64,000 nucleotides of DNA from Clostridia bacterium (GCA_017934475.1 JAGBJN010000001.1:292981-356980); one strand, 5' to 3'. Shown: positions 18,550 to 27,626, counted from the stretch's first letter. The notes: generated from the sequence alone by a model not told the origin. Numbers and translations: made by a program.

Positions 18550-18936
18550 CTATTCTTTCTCTTGATATTCATAAATTTCCAAAATCTTTGTCATTCCAGC
18601 ATTGTAATGAATGTAATTGAACCTATCCATCTTAAAGAGCGTGACCTGCATATAATCTGTATTATGCGCTGTAAATCCTATTTCTCCTTCAAAGTGTCCC
18701 TTTTTGTTCTGAAGTTCATAGAAATTTTGCGCATAATTTGAGTAATGACCTGATGTTTCAACTTCTGTTGGCTCCATGTTGTAGTCAAAGTAGTTGAACT
18801 TAATCTCATTATAAAGAGATTTTTCAACAAAAATCTGAATGTTGATGTTTTTGGACAGTTCATTGTAAATTACATCCCGCAATTTCTTCAATTCCTGTAC
18901 CTTTAAAGGCACCCTTTTGACACTAACTTTTCCCAT
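18550..18936 (-). CDS. hypothetical 128-residue protein
   Basis: I do not recognise this family. The protein is soluble, with no signal peptide or membrane segment. Its N-terminal part is basic and helical (VSVKRVPLKVQELKKLRD) and the rest looks beta-rich, with aromatic clusters (FNYFDYNM, GHYSNYAQNFYELQNK, MDRFNYIHYNAG). It has a strong ribosome binding site (AGGAGG at about 18942-18949), a good promoter and its own terminator, so it is expressed alone. Its codon use (CCC, GCG, CTG-type codons, more C at third positions) differs from most neighbours, a mild sign of horizontal acquisition. Confidence 0.7.
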   Translation of the reverse strand: MGKVSVKRVPLKVQELKKLRDVIYNELSKNINIQIFVEKSLYNEIKFNYFDYNMEPTEVETSGHYSNYAQNFYELQNKKGHFEGEIGFTAHNTDYMQVTLFKMDRFNYIHYNAGMTKILEIYEYQEKE

Positions 18937-19011
18937 GTGGCACCTCCTAAAACAGTTGGTTTGTGGGGTTACTAACTTGCACTATACAAGTTATCTCTTG
19001 ATTATGTTGCA

Positions 19012-19040
19012 ATTATATCATAATTTATAATATTTATCAA
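19012..19040 (-). promoter_or_regulatory. sigma-A promoter of the 128-residue gene
   Basis: TTGATA (19035-19040) and a perfect TATAAT (19012-19017) are separated by 17 bp. This leaves a leader of about 70 nt before the start at 18936. Confidence 0.78.
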
Positions 19041-19051
19041 GACTTTCTATA

Positions 19052-20581
19052 TTATCTTTCTTCTCCATTTTCAGGTATATAAATTGCTGCTGTTGTATTA
19101 TCTTTTCCTCCAGGTATATATAATGTTAAGTGGTTATATTGTTCAGCATATTCTTCTTTAAGTATTGAATCATTCTTTATTGCTTTTTCTACAATTTTAT
19201 TTGCAAGTTCTTTTTTATCTGTTGTTCTACAAGCAACCGCAATATCTTCATCAGATAGACAATCTGTTACTCCATCTGTAAATAATAGTAGCAAATCATA
19301 ATCTTTATTATCTATTATTTCCACATTTGGATGAATTAAATCATTTCTATTCATTCCTATACACTGATTTATTACATTTGCTTCATTATCAAATCTCGCT
19401 ATTTCTTTGCTTGGTGTTTTACCTTTTTCCAAATTTTCTTGTGCGACCGTATCTTCTCTTGACACTTGTATTAACTTTCCTTTTTTTACAATATACGCTC
19501 TTGAATCACCAACATTTGCAACAAGTGTATCTTTTTCCCCTACTATCGCACAAACAAGTGTTGATGCTCCATAATACATAGTTTCATATTGAACCGCAGG
19601 TTGTATTCTTAATTCAATTTCATCTATTAAATCTTCTTTTAACTCAGATACTCCTGTATAATAACATTTCCTTTTAGATTCTGGTAAATCTTCAAACCAA
19701 TCCTTTAATTTTTCAATTATAACATTGCTTGCTACTTCACCAAACTCACTTCCACCAACTCCATCTGCTACAACCATCATTTTAAAATTTGGATTTTCTT
19801 TATTTTTTATAAGAAGTATTGCATCTTCTTGATTTTCTCTTATTTTCCCAATATCTGTAGCTGCTTGCATATTATCAAGTTCTATATTTCCTTCAACTTC
19901 TTTTGTAAAAGCAGATATCATTTTACAATTTTTATATCTTTTTTCTTCTCTTTCAACTTTAGGCTTTTTTATTTTTCTTAATTCTTTAATTTCTCCTTTA
20001 TCTACCTTTTTCATAATCTCATCTTCTTTATCAGCTATAAGATAGTTATAAGGCATTAAATCAGGATGATTGTCTTCATCAAAAGCAAATCCCTCATCAT
20101 CAAGATCCAAATAAATATATCTTTTATCAAAAAATAACATTCTTAATGCAAGTTCTTTTTCCCCTTCATATAATCTTACATTAAATTTACTTAATAATTC
20201 ATTATATTTTTTTTCTTTTATTAATTCATCATATAAATTTACACTCATAAGTATAATCGCATTTGATGATAATTCTATTTCTTTATAAAAACATGTATCT
20301 ATTTCATTAACTTTAGTAAGTGTTTCATCAAAATGTTCTGAAAGAGGCTCAATTATTGTAATATCTTCTGTATTAAGATTTTTAGGCATTAACCCATTTA
20401 AACACCATCTTATATCTATTTTTTCATTTAGTAGTTCTTTTGGAATACTTCCAATCATTATAAAATCTTTTATTCCAATATCATTTTTAGAATTTTGTTT
20501 TCTATTCCATGCCATATAGTCATTATTTATTTCAATTAAACCTTTTTTATTTTCTCCATATGCTTCATAGATTTTTCTCAT
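19052..20581 (-). CDS. PP2C-type serine/threonine phosphatase with unassigned N-terminal domain
   Basis: The C-terminal half (from about residue 235) is a PP2C metal-dependent protein phosphatase: ATDIGKIRENQEDAILL, MMVVADGVGGSEFGEVAS, YYGASTLVCAIVG, VANVGDSRAYIVKKGKL, LLLFTDGVTDCLSDEDI and the closing GGKDNTTAAIYI. All metal-binding aspartates appear to be present. The first ~230 residues are a charged domain I cannot assign (DFIMIGSIPKELL, YIYLDLDDEGFAFDEDNHPD). The gene is last in a run ABC ATPase, permease, nitroreductase, phosphatase with gaps of 2-15 bp. No partner protein kinase is visible nearby. Confidence 0.85.
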   Translation of the reverse strand: MRKIYEAYGENKKGLIEINNDYMAWNRKQNSKNDIGIKDFIMIGSIPKELLNEKIDIRWCLNGLMPKNLNTEDITIIEPLSEHFDETLTKVNEIDTCFYKEIELSSNAIILMSVNLYDELIKEKKYNELLSKFNVRLYEGEKELALRMLFFDKRYIYLDLDDEGFAFDEDNHPDLMPYNYLIADKEDEIMKKVDKGEIKELRKIKKPKVEREEKRYKNCKMISAFTKEVEGNIELDNMQAATDIGKIRENQEDAILLIKNKENPNFKMMVVADGVGGSEFGEVASNVIIEKLKDWFEDLPESKRKCYYTGVSELKEDLIDEIELRIQPAVQYETMYYGASTLVCAIVGEKDTLVANVGDSRAYIVKKGKLIQVSREDTVAQENLEKGKTPSKEIARFDNEANVINQCIGMNRNDLIHPNVEIIDNKDYDLLLLFTDGVTDCLSDEDIAVACRTTDKKELANKIVEKAIKNDSILKEEYAEQYNHLTLYIPGGKDNTTAAIYIPENGEER

Positions 20582-20596
20582 TTCTACATCCTTCTT

Positions 20597-21103
20597 TTAT
20601 ATAAATTTTACTATTTCATCTATATTCTTTCTTGTTTCATGTAAACGACTTGGTATACATTCTTCTATTTTATAACCAATTGGCAATAAACAAACAGGTA
20701 TAAAATTACTTGGTATATCAAACTCTTTTCTTAAAATATCTCCATCAAATAATCTTATCCAAATATTATCTACTCCTAAATTCGTTGCCTCTAGCATCAT
20801 ATGTGTTGTTACAATTGATGCGTCCATTTCGTATGAAGAATATTCTCCATCTTGAAATGCTTTTTCCTTATCTCCACAAATAAGTAGTACTGTTTTTGCT
20901 CCATATCTACATATAGTTCCTTTATCTAATTTACTTATTGCTTCTTCACTTTGAATAACATATATTTTTATAGGTTGATTATTCTTTGCTGTTGGTGCCA
21001 ATCTTCCCGCTTCTAGTATTTTATTTAATTTTTCTTTCTCTACTACTTTATCACTAAATTTTCTACATGAGAAACGATTTTTTATAACTTCTTCTAATTC
21101 CAT
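20597..21103 (-). CDS. nitroreductase-family FMN oxidoreductase
   Basis: This is a predicted FMN-dependent NAD(P)H oxidoreductase acting on nitro compounds, quinones or similar acceptors. The 168 residues show the family start (IKNRFSCRKFSDKVVEKEKLNKILEAGRLAPTAKNNQP), where the Arg-rich segment binds FMN phosphate. DASIVTTHMMLEATNLGVDNIWI and the glycine-containing LLPIGYK segment follow. It lies 14 bp after the ABC permease and 15 bp before the phosphatase, so it is in their operon. The substrate cannot be inferred. Confidence 0.87.
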   Translation of the reverse strand: MELEEVIKNRFSCRKFSDKVVEKEKLNKILEAGRLAPTAKNNQPIKIYVIQSEEAISKLDKGTICRYGAKTVLLICGDKEKAFQDGEYSSYEMDASIVTTHMMLEATNLGVDNIWIRLFDGDILRKEFDIPSNFIPVCLLPIGYKIEECIPSRLHETRKNIDEIVKFI

Positions 21104-21117
21104 AATCCTCTCCTATT

Positions 21118-22734
21118 TTACACATTAATTTTATTAAAATCTTTAACACTACTTTTATTTAGATATAATAATAAAAGTAAGTAAATAATTATGAATACAA
21201 CTGTGCCTATTAAAATAGTTAAATAATTAGCAAGTCCAAACATTGCACACATTACTATTAAAATTATTGCTACACCTGTTAATCCCATTCCAATAAACAC
21301 TGCAATCATTGAACTCATACTTTGTTTTACAACTTCAGAATCATTTTCTGCATCCATTTTAGGATATTTTAAATTTACTAGTATTCCTATAGTTTCTGAG
21401 ATTAAAGGTAATATGAATGATACTATTATAATTCCTATTATTTCAAATATATTAAAATTAAATCTTACAAAAAATATTATATCTCCTATTAATATAAAAG
21501 GCACCATTATCGCTACTGAAGCATATATTTTTGATAATATTATTTTAGATGGTTTTACTGGTAAACTTTTTAATATGTTAAATGACCTTCCTTCTAAAGA
21601 TATCATTGAACTTGTAATTGAAGATGTAAATGATGCAAAACTTATTAATCCAAATAAAACAATTGGAATATAGTTTTGTATTTGTTCTACTGTAACTTCC
21701 ATTCCTCTACTTGCTAATATTTCTGGTACACTATCCAGTTTAACACATATAAGTACACAAGCAATAATAAATAGTACTAAACTAAATGCTGCATTTGTAA
21801 CAAAAACAGGAGAACTAATAAATCTACCAAGTTCTTTTTTTATAAGTGAATTCAAAGGTTTATTTGTTCTTATTTTATATTCTTTATTACTATTTTTTCT
21901 AGAACTTACAGCTTTAGTTCTTGAGTTTATTCTAAAATATACTTTACTTAATATAAATATTGTTACAACAGATATCAATATATGTATTCCAATAAATATT
22001 AATAAATCCTGAATATTAAATTCTGTAACAAGTTTTATATATGCTCCTGCAGGATAATAAATCTTAGTTATTACTTCATTTATGCTATCTGCGTTTTGAG
22101 CTAAACTATCTATCAATCCATTAATATTATATGATGCAAAAAATACTACTAGTATAATTCCCATTGTAATTACTATTTGTACAATATTTTTAAATTTAAA
22201 TTTTGATGAAATTCCAGTTGTTATAAATCCAATTATACACGATATCACTATTGGAATTATTGGTAATAATACTATAGCAATTATTGACACTATATAAAAT
22301 GAAATTCCTACACTCACTTTTGTAGCATATACTACTATTGCAGGTACTAAAAATAGTGAATTATATAATAATTCAAATACATAAAATTTAAACATTCTAA
22401 CAAATAATACTGTTGATTTTTTTATTGGCAAAGATAAAAGTAAATCATCATCTTTACAATTAAATAATAAATTGCCTGACTTATATATACCTTCAACCAA
22501 TGTTAATAAACTTGTAACACCTACAAATAAAGTTAATAATATATATTCAACATGTAATTCAACTAAAGATTCCATAAGTATATTAGCATATGACCACATT
22601 GAAAAGAAAACTAAACCAAAAAGTACAATTGGTAATATCTTTTTTGATGTTTCTGATTGATTTTTAGTTTTTACTTTAAAAATGCTCATATTTTCTGTCA
22701 TACATGCTTTAATTAATGATAATAATTTTTTCAT
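21118..22734 (-). CDS. ABC transporter permease, large ABC-2-like
   Basis: This 538-residue integral membrane protein has about twelve hydrophobic segments arranged as two similar halves (starting near residues 35 and 320), as in fused ABC-2 exporters. Short polar stretches such as LLLSLPIKKSTVLFVRMFKFYV and FNILKSLPVKPSKIILSKIYAS recur at equivalent points of the two halves. This repeat supports an internal duplication. It starts 2 bp after the ATPase gene. The transported substrate is unknown; an exporter of peptides, lipids or drugs is typical. Confidence 0.85.
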   Translation of the reverse strand: MKKLLSLIKACMTENMSIFKVKTKNQSETSKKILPIVLFGLVFFSMWSYANILMESLVELHVEYILLTLFVGVTSLLTLVEGIYKSGNLLFNCKDDDLLLSLPIKKSTVLFVRMFKFYVFELLYNSLFLVPAIVVYATKVSVGISFYIVSIIAIVLLPIIPIVISCIIGFITTGISSKFKFKNIVQIVITMGIILVVFFASYNINGLIDSLAQNADSINEVITKIYYPAGAYIKLVTEFNIQDLLIFIGIHILISVVTIFILSKVYFRINSRTKAVSSRKNSNKEYKIRTNKPLNSLIKKELGRFISSPVFVTNAAFSLVLFIIACVLICVKLDSVPEILASRGMEVTVEQIQNYIPIVLFGLISFASFTSSITSSMISLEGRSFNILKSLPVKPSKIILSKIYASVAIMVPFILIGDIIFFVRFNFNIFEIIGIIIVSFILPLISETIGILVNLKYPKMDAENDSEVVKQSMSSMIAVFIGMGLTGVAIILIVMCAMFGLANYLTILIGTVVFIIIYLLLLLYLNKSSVKDFNKINV

Positions 22735-22736
22735 AA

Positions 22737-23441
22737 TTAATTCTCCAATTCTAAAAATACTTTTTCTAAACTTTTGTCTCCCTTTATTTCTTCCATGCTT
22801 CCAACTTTAACTAGTTCACCTTTTTTGATGATTGCTACTCTTGAGCATAGTTTTTCTGCAACATCTAATATATGCGTTGAGAAAAATATAATTTTCCCTT
22901 CTTTTGTCATTTCAGCCATTATTTCTTTAATATCATATACTGCTTTTGGATCAAGCCCAACAAATGGTTCATCCATTATTAGTACTTTAGGATTATGAGC
23001 TAAAGCTGATATTAAAGCTATTTTTTGTTTCATTCCATGTGAAAAAGAATTAATAGGGTCATTTAGACTATTTTCTATTTCAAACATTTTAGCATATTTT
23101 TTTATATTTTCTTCTCTTGTTTTTTGGTCTATTTCATACATATCACAAATAAAATTAATGAAATCTATTGCTTTCATATTTTCATATAATTCAGGATTAT
23201 CTGGTACAAATGCCATTTCTTTTTTACATTCTTCTGGTTTATCTTTTATTGATTTTCCATTTATTAAAATTTCACCTGAATCAAATCCATGAATTCCAAC
23301 TATTGATTTTATTAATGTTGTTTTTCCTGCACCATTATGCCCTATAAATGCAAATATTTCTCCATCATTTACATTAAAAGTAATATTCTCTATTCCTTTT
23401 TTTCCTCCATAACTTTTAGTTACATTTTTTATTTCTATCAT
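22737..23441 (-). CDS. ABC transporter ATP-binding protein
   Basis: This is the nucleotide-binding subunit of the exporter encoded next to it. The 234 residues contain Walker A GHNGAGKTTL (about residue 35), a Q-loop region (AFVPDNPELYENMKAIDF), the signature NSFSHGMKQKIALISAL (about residue 130), Walker B KVLIMDEPFVGLDP and the switch histidine in IFFSTHILD. The signature has HG where the canonical motif has SGG/SGQ, as is usual in this exporter subgroup. It is the first gene of the ABC/nitroreductase/PP2C operon. Confidence 0.93.
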   Translation of the reverse strand: MIEIKNVTKSYGGKKGIENITFNVNDGEIFAFIGHNGAGKTTLIKSIVGIHGFDSGEILINGKSIKDKPEECKKEMAFVPDNPELYENMKAIDFINFICDMYEIDQKTREENIKKYAKMFEIENSLNDPINSFSHGMKQKIALISALAHNPKVLIMDEPFVGLDPKAVYDIKEIMAEMTKEGKIIFFSTHILDVAEKLCSRVAIIKKGELVKVGSMEEIKGDKSLEKVFLELEN

Positions 23442-23479
23442 ATTTTTTCCTCCAAATTTCTTTTTTTATAATATATCAT

Positions 23480-23509
23480 AAAAGCAAGTAATTTTTCAAT
23501 CACTTGCTA
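23480..23509 (-). terminator. terminator overlapping the dinD stop
   Basis: The stem AGCAAGT / ACTTGCT is followed by TTTT on the minus strand. The upstream arm includes the last codons of dinD. The same stem core recurs in the terminators of nrdG and of the Crp/Fnr-type gene. Confidence 0.7.
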
Positions 23510-24329
23510 ATTTCTTTATATTTTTTTCTTTCTCTAATTCTTTAAGGCTTTTCTTTGGTGTTAGCATATCTTCTGGCATTGTTCCACCAAGTTCTTTGAT
23601 TGTTTCTCTCACCTTTGCACCAACCTTATAATGTGTTTGGTTTGCGTTTAGTTCACCTTGTATATTCTCTCTTTTTAATTTTTGTTCTGTTTGTGATATT
23701 CTAAATAAATTAGCAATAAGTTCATCACTTCCCATATTATCTAGTATATCTTCTCTGTATCTTAATCCTTTTCTTTTAGCAATGTCATCTGCTGTTTCTC
23801 CATTATATAATCCTTTATACCCTGAATTATGAAATTTAGCAAAATCCTATACTCCTGCATTCTTAGCAGCTAAATTTAAAGAATAATTACCTTTTCTCGT
23901 TAAATCTCTGTTGTAAAATCTTTTTTCATCTTCTGTAAGCATACTATACTCTTTTTCACTTAATTCTTGTTTTCTTGTTTGTACTGCAAAATACGTTTGA
24001 GCAAGTGCTATTACTTTCTTTCTACTATCACCATTTTGTGCTATCAAATAGCAAGCATAACGAGTTAGTTTCATATCATTAATTATCTTTTGCGCTCCTT
24101 TAGGCATTTTGATCGTTTTCCTGATGTCAGGAAAATGATCATCCGTTGATATTCCACTGTTTTTACACGAATCCTTTGCCTTTAAAATTACTTTTTCAAA
24201 GTTTTCCCACTTATTGTATTGTAATACTTTTTGTAACTCCCTCGCATACCAATATTCTCTTTCCTTTTCATCAATGTGTTTAATGCCTTCAAAATCATTT
24301 GTGTAATTTACTTCTAATTCTTTCTTCAT
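23496..24329 (-). pseudogene. dinD: dinD-like DNA-damage-inducible protein, interrupted by an in-frame amber stop
   Basis: The frame encodes a DinD-like protein of about 277 residues whose role in damage response is poorly defined. The N-terminal 160 residues (EYWYARELQKVLQYNKWENF, TRYACYLIAQNGDSRK, FAVQTRKQELSE) end in AAKNAGV followed by TAG at 23847-23849. The same frame then continues without other stops through FHNSGYKGLYNG, ILDNMGSDELIANLFRISQTEQKL and ETIKELGGTMPEDM, all expected DinD sequence. A single base substitution therefore splits an otherwise full-length gene. The start at 24329 has AGGAG at good spacing. TAG is a true stop elsewhere here (at 28313-28315). An assembly error is possible. 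Confidence 0.85.
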
Positions 24330-24408
24330 AAGAACCACTCCTTTTTATAATAGATTAGTTCTTACTACATTTATTACTTTATTTTATATTACATTTATTA
24401 TCGAATTA

Positions 24409-24421
24409 GAACTTATGTTTG
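24409..24421 (-). promoter_or_regulatory. LexA-type SOS box of dinD
   Basis: The minus-strand sequence CAAACATAAGTTC differs from the polY box by one base. It lies at the same distance (2 bp) from the -10 element. Confidence 0.78.
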
Positions 24422-24422
24422 T

Positions 24423-24451
24423 ATTTTACTATATCATTTTCTAATTGTCAA
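24423..24451 (-). promoter_or_regulatory. sigma-A promoter of dinD
   Basis: TTGACA (24446-24451) and TAAAAT (24423-24428) are separated by 17 bp, matching the layout and both hexamers of the polY promoter. Confidence 0.82.
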
Positions 24452-24473
24452 GTAAAATTTAACTTTTTTTTAT

Positions 24474-24510
24474 CAAAAAAGGAAAAAGAAATTATCTTTT
24501 TCCTTTTTAT
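24474..24510 (-). terminator. terminator after the 68-residue gene
   Basis: A 13-bp stem AAAAAGGAAAAAG / CTTTTTCCTTTTT with a short loop lies just downstream of the stop codon at 24520. A T-rich run follows on the minus strand. Confidence 0.82.
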
Positions 24511-24519
24511 TTCATTTAA

Positions 24520-24726
24520 CTAATCTCCACAGGGCATTGATTCTCTAGCATATTTTATACTCATAGCTAACATCTCATCATTTTCTCTCATCCGTATATC
24601 AATTTTTCTTTGTAATTCTGCATAATCCTTTGCTGTAGGCTTCTTCTCATCAGGTAGTTCAACAAGTTTAAATCCTGTCAATCCTGCATCTTTGAATGCC
24701 TGAGCAATTTCTTCATGAAAAGTCAT
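24520..24726 (-). CDS. small hypothetical protein, 68 residues
   Basis: I do not recognise this protein. It is soluble and mostly helical, with FHEEIAQAFKDAGLTGFKLVELPDEKKPTAKDYAELQRKID and a C-terminal MSIKYARESMPCGD. An AGGAGG ribosome binding site, a strong promoter 75-110 bp upstream and a tight terminator make it very likely a real, singly transcribed gene. It lies between nrdG and dinD. A small hairpin (CTTGC-AAAG-GCAAG) lies in its leader. Confidence 0.7.
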   Translation of the reverse strand: MTFHEEIAQAFKDAGLTGFKLVELPDEKKPTAKDYAELQRKIDIRMRENDEMLAMSIKYARESMPCGD

Positions 24727-24808
24727 TATTTTTCCTCCTTCAATAGTTATTGATAATGAGTTATTGTATTTTACACTTGCCTTTGCAAGACAATCTATTT
24801 ACTATTTG

Positions 24809-24837
24809 ATTATAATATACTTTTAATTTAAAATCAA
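24809..24837 (-). promoter_or_regulatory. sigma-A promoter of the 68-residue gene
   Basis: TTGATT (24832-24837) and TATAAT (24809-24814) are separated by 17 bp, immediately after the nrdG terminator. Confidence 0.75.
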
Positions 24838-24838
24838 C

Positions 24839-24868
24839 AAAAAGCAAGTGATTATTCACTTGCTTTAT
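24839..24868 (-). terminator. terminator after nrdDG
   Basis: An 11-bp perfect stem AAAGCAAGTGA / TCACTTGCTTT with a 4-nt loop lies right after the nrdG stop codon. T-rich sequence follows on the minus strand. Confidence 0.85.
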
Positions 24869-24871
24869 TTC

Positions 24872-25366
24872 TTATTCTAAAGTTATTATTTTACCTTGTT
24901 TTAAACTTTCTTGTACATCTATTACTCTTTGATTTGATGAACCTCTCCATTTTAATTTAAAATCATGTAATTCATCTACATATTGTCCATCAACTAATGT
25001 ATCTACATATTTTAGAACTTCTTTATCTTTTAAATCTTTATCAAATAAGAATCCAGACCATATCCATAGTGTTTTATTAGGATATCTTTCTTTAAATGCT
25101 TTTGCAAGTTTTGTTGTTCCTTCAATATTATTTGGATGCATTGGCTCTCCTCCTAATATTGATAACCCTTTTATATGTTCAGGTTCACAAAGTTCTAATA
25201 CTTCTTTTATTGTATCATCTGTAAATTCTTCTTTTCCACCATTGAAGTCCCATGTTTCTGGGTTAAAACAATTTTTACAATGAAAAGCACACCCCTGCAT
25301 AAATATTGATACTCTTACTCCTGGTCCATTTGATATATCCATTTTTCTTATTAAATTGTATCTCAT
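24872..25366 (-). CDS. nrdG: anaerobic ribonucleotide reductase activating protein (radical SAM)
   Basis: NrdG uses S-adenosylmethionine and a [4Fe-4S] cluster to place the glycyl radical on NrdD. The cluster motif is CAFHCKNCFNPETWDFNGG (C-x3-C-x2-C, about residue 27), preceded by SNGPGVRVSIFMQG. The SAM-binding GLSILGGEPMHPNN and the LWIWSGFLFD segment follow. Length (164 aa) is standard. It begins 12 bp after nrdD and ends at a strong terminator, so nrdDG is one transcript. Confidence 0.95.
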   Translation of the reverse strand: MRYNLIRKMDISNGPGVRVSIFMQGCAFHCKNCFNPETWDFNGGKEEFTDDTIKEVLELCEPEHIKGLSILGGEPMHPNNIEGTTKLAKAFKERYPNKTLWIWSGFLFDKDLKDKEVLKYVDTLVDGQYVDELHDFKLKWRGSSNQRVIDVQESLKQGKIITLE

Positions 25367-25378
25367 GTTACTTCTCCT

Positions 25379-27568
25379 TTAGGCTTGTTTATTATCTATA
25401 TGAAGCACTCTTTCTTTTATTTCTTGTGTTCTACCTTTATTCCAGAAATTACTTCCAATATAACCACAAGTTCTTCTTGCTACATTTAATGTATTATGAT
25501 CTCTATTTCCACAATTTGGACAATACCACTCTAAGTTTTCATCTATTAGTATTTCTCCATCATATCCACATTTTTGGCAATAGTCTGATTTTGTGTTCAT
25601 TTCTGCATACATAATATTATCATAAATAAATTTAATTACATCTATTACTGCATCTAAATTATCTTGTAAATTTGGTGTTTCAATATAAGATATTGCTCCA
25701 CCAGGACTTAATCTTTGGAATTCGCTTTCAAATTTTAATTTTGAGAAAGCATCTATTTCTTCAAATACAGGAACATGATATGAATTTGTAATATAATTTC
25801 TATCTGTTATTCCTTTTATTACTCCAAATCTTTGTTGTAAACATTTTGCAAATTTATATGTTGTTGATTCAATTGGTGTTCCATATACTGAATAATCGAT
25901 ATCTTCTGCTTCTTTCCATTCCTTTGTCTTGTCATTTAAATGTTGCATAACTGCAAGTCCAAATTCTTTTCCATCTCCATTGTCTGTATGAGAATGACCT
26001 GTCATATATTTAACACATTCATATAAACCAGCATATCCCAATGAAATTGTTGAATATCCATGATGTAATAATTCATGAATTGATTCACCTTTTTCAAGTC
26101 TTGCTAAAGCTCCATGTTGCCAAAGTATTGGTGCAACATCACTTGTAACATTGCTTAATCTCTTATGTCTTAATTGTAATGCTTTATGACAAAGTTCAAG
26201 TCTTTCATCAAATATTTGCCAGAATTTATCCATATCTTTTCCTGAAGATAATGCAACATCTGGTAGGTTTATTGTTACAACACCTTGGTTAAATCTACCA
26301 TAATATTTTCCTTTACCTTCAACATAGTTTTTAGCTTTTGCAATATTTCCAAGGCTTATTGCTCTATCTGGTGTTAAGAAAGAACGACATCCCATACATG
26401 GATAACAGTCTCCTTCACCATTTTCATTTTTCTTAAGTTCAAGCATAACTTTTTCAGAAATATAATCTGGTACCATTCTTTTTGCTGTACATTTAGCAGC
26501 AAGCTCTGTTAAATACCAATATTCACTATCTTCTTTTATATTATCTTCTTCTAGAACATATAAAAGTTTTGGGAATGCAGGTGTTATATATACACCTTTT
26601 TCATTTTTAAATCCTTGAATTCTTTGATTTAAAAATTCTTCTATTATCATTGCAAGTTCTTCTTTATATTCTTCTGTTTCATTTAGATACATACATACTG
26701 ATAAGAATGGTGCTTGTCCATTTGTGTTTGTCATAGAATTTACTTGATAATTGAATGTTTGAACTCCATCTCTAACTTCTCTTTTTGTATCTTCTACTGC
26801 ATATTTCTTAGCTTCATCATCTTTTAATCCTCTTGCTTTATATCTTTCTAAATACTTATCATAACTTGCTCTTACAAATGGTGCTAAATGTGTAAGAGAT
26901 ATTGTTGCACCACCATAACTTGAAGATGATACAGCAAGAATTATTTGTGTAGCAATTGTTGCTGCTGTTATAAATCTATGTGGCTTTTCAATCATAACTC
27001 CATTTATTATTGTTCCATTTTGAAGCATATCATCTAAGTTTATTAATTCACAATTGTGAAGTGCATTTTGTGCAAAATAATCTGCATCGTGGAAATGTAT
27101 TATTCCATCATCATGTGCTTTTACTATTTCTTCTGGAAGTAAAAATCTTCTTGTTATATCTGTACTTGTTATTCCTGCTAAATAATCTCTTTGTGTTGTT
27201 ACAACTGTTGCATTTTTATTTGAGTTTTCGCTATTCCAGTATTCACTTTCACCTTCAATAAGTTCTTTTATTGTTTGGTCAGTTGTGTTTGCTTTTCTAA
27301 CTAATTCTCTTGTATATCTATATGTAATATACTTTTTAGCTAAAGTATACTTATCTAATTCCATTAATTTTTCTTCAATAATATCTTGTATATCTTCTAC
27401 AAGAATTCTCTTTTTATTTAATTCTTCAATATATTTAATTATTTCTTCAACTTGTTCTTTTGTTACTTTTTCTTGGCCTCTAACTTCATTATTTGCTTTT
27501 GATATAGCCACTCTTATTTTTTCTGGATCGTAATCTACTATATGTCCATCTCTCTTAATGATTTTCAT
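25379..27568 (-). CDS. nrdD: anaerobic ribonucleoside-triphosphate reductase (class III)
   Basis: NrdD reduces ribonucleoside triphosphates to dNTPs under strict anaerobiosis. The N-terminal ~90 residues are an ATP-cone allosteric domain (MKIIKRDGHIVDYDPEKIRVAI). Core features are the HNCELINLDDML cysteine region, CYPCMGCRSFLTPDRAISLGN, the GHSHTDNGDGKEFGL segment, a four-cysteine zinc site (CQKCGYDG and CPNCGNRD) and the C-terminal glycyl-radical motif RRTCGYIGSN. At 729 residues it is full length. It is divergent from a Crp/Fnr-type regulator that may control it. No aerobic reductase is seen in the window. Confidence 0.97.
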   Translation of the reverse strand: MKIIKRDGHIVDYDPEKIRVAISKANNEVRGQEKVTKEQVEEIIKYIEELNKKRILVEDIQDIIEEKLMELDKYTLAKKYITYRYTRELVRKANTTDQTIKELIEGESEYWNSENSNKNATVVTTQRDYLAGITSTDITRRFLLPEEIVKAHDDGIIHFHDADYFAQNALHNCELINLDDMLQNGTIINGVMIEKPHRFITAATIATQIILAVSSSSYGGATISLTHLAPFVRASYDKYLERYKARGLKDDEAKKYAVEDTKREVRDGVQTFNYQVNSMTNTNGQAPFLSVCMYLNETEEYKEELAMIIEEFLNQRIQGFKNEKGVYITPAFPKLLYVLEEDNIKEDSEYWYLTELAAKCTAKRMVPDYISEKVMLELKKNENGEGDCYPCMGCRSFLTPDRAISLGNIAKAKNYVEGKGKYYGRFNQGVVTINLPDVALSSGKDMDKFWQIFDERLELCHKALQLRHKRLSNVTSDVAPILWQHGALARLEKGESIHELLHHGYSTISLGYAGLYECVKYMTGHSHTDNGDGKEFGLAVMQHLNDKTKEWKEAEDIDYSVYGTPIESTTYKFAKCLQQRFGVIKGITDRNYITNSYHVPVFEEIDAFSKLKFESEFQRLSPGGAISYIETPNLQDNLDAVIDVIKFIYDNIMYAEMNTKSDYCQKCGYDGEILIDENLEWYCPNCGNRDHNTLNVARRTCGYIGSNFWNKGRTQEIKERVLHIDNKQA

Positions 27569-27626
27569 TTTTTTGTTCCCTCCTTAACTTTGTATGATTA
27601 AATTTTAACAATAGTATTCAAAATAT

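Noticed and set aside
23847-23849. TAG recoded as an amino acid throughout this genome
   Set aside because: The Crp/Fnr-type gene ends in TAG at 28313-28315 followed directly by its terminator, and the other stop codons checked are normal; a general recoding is not supported.
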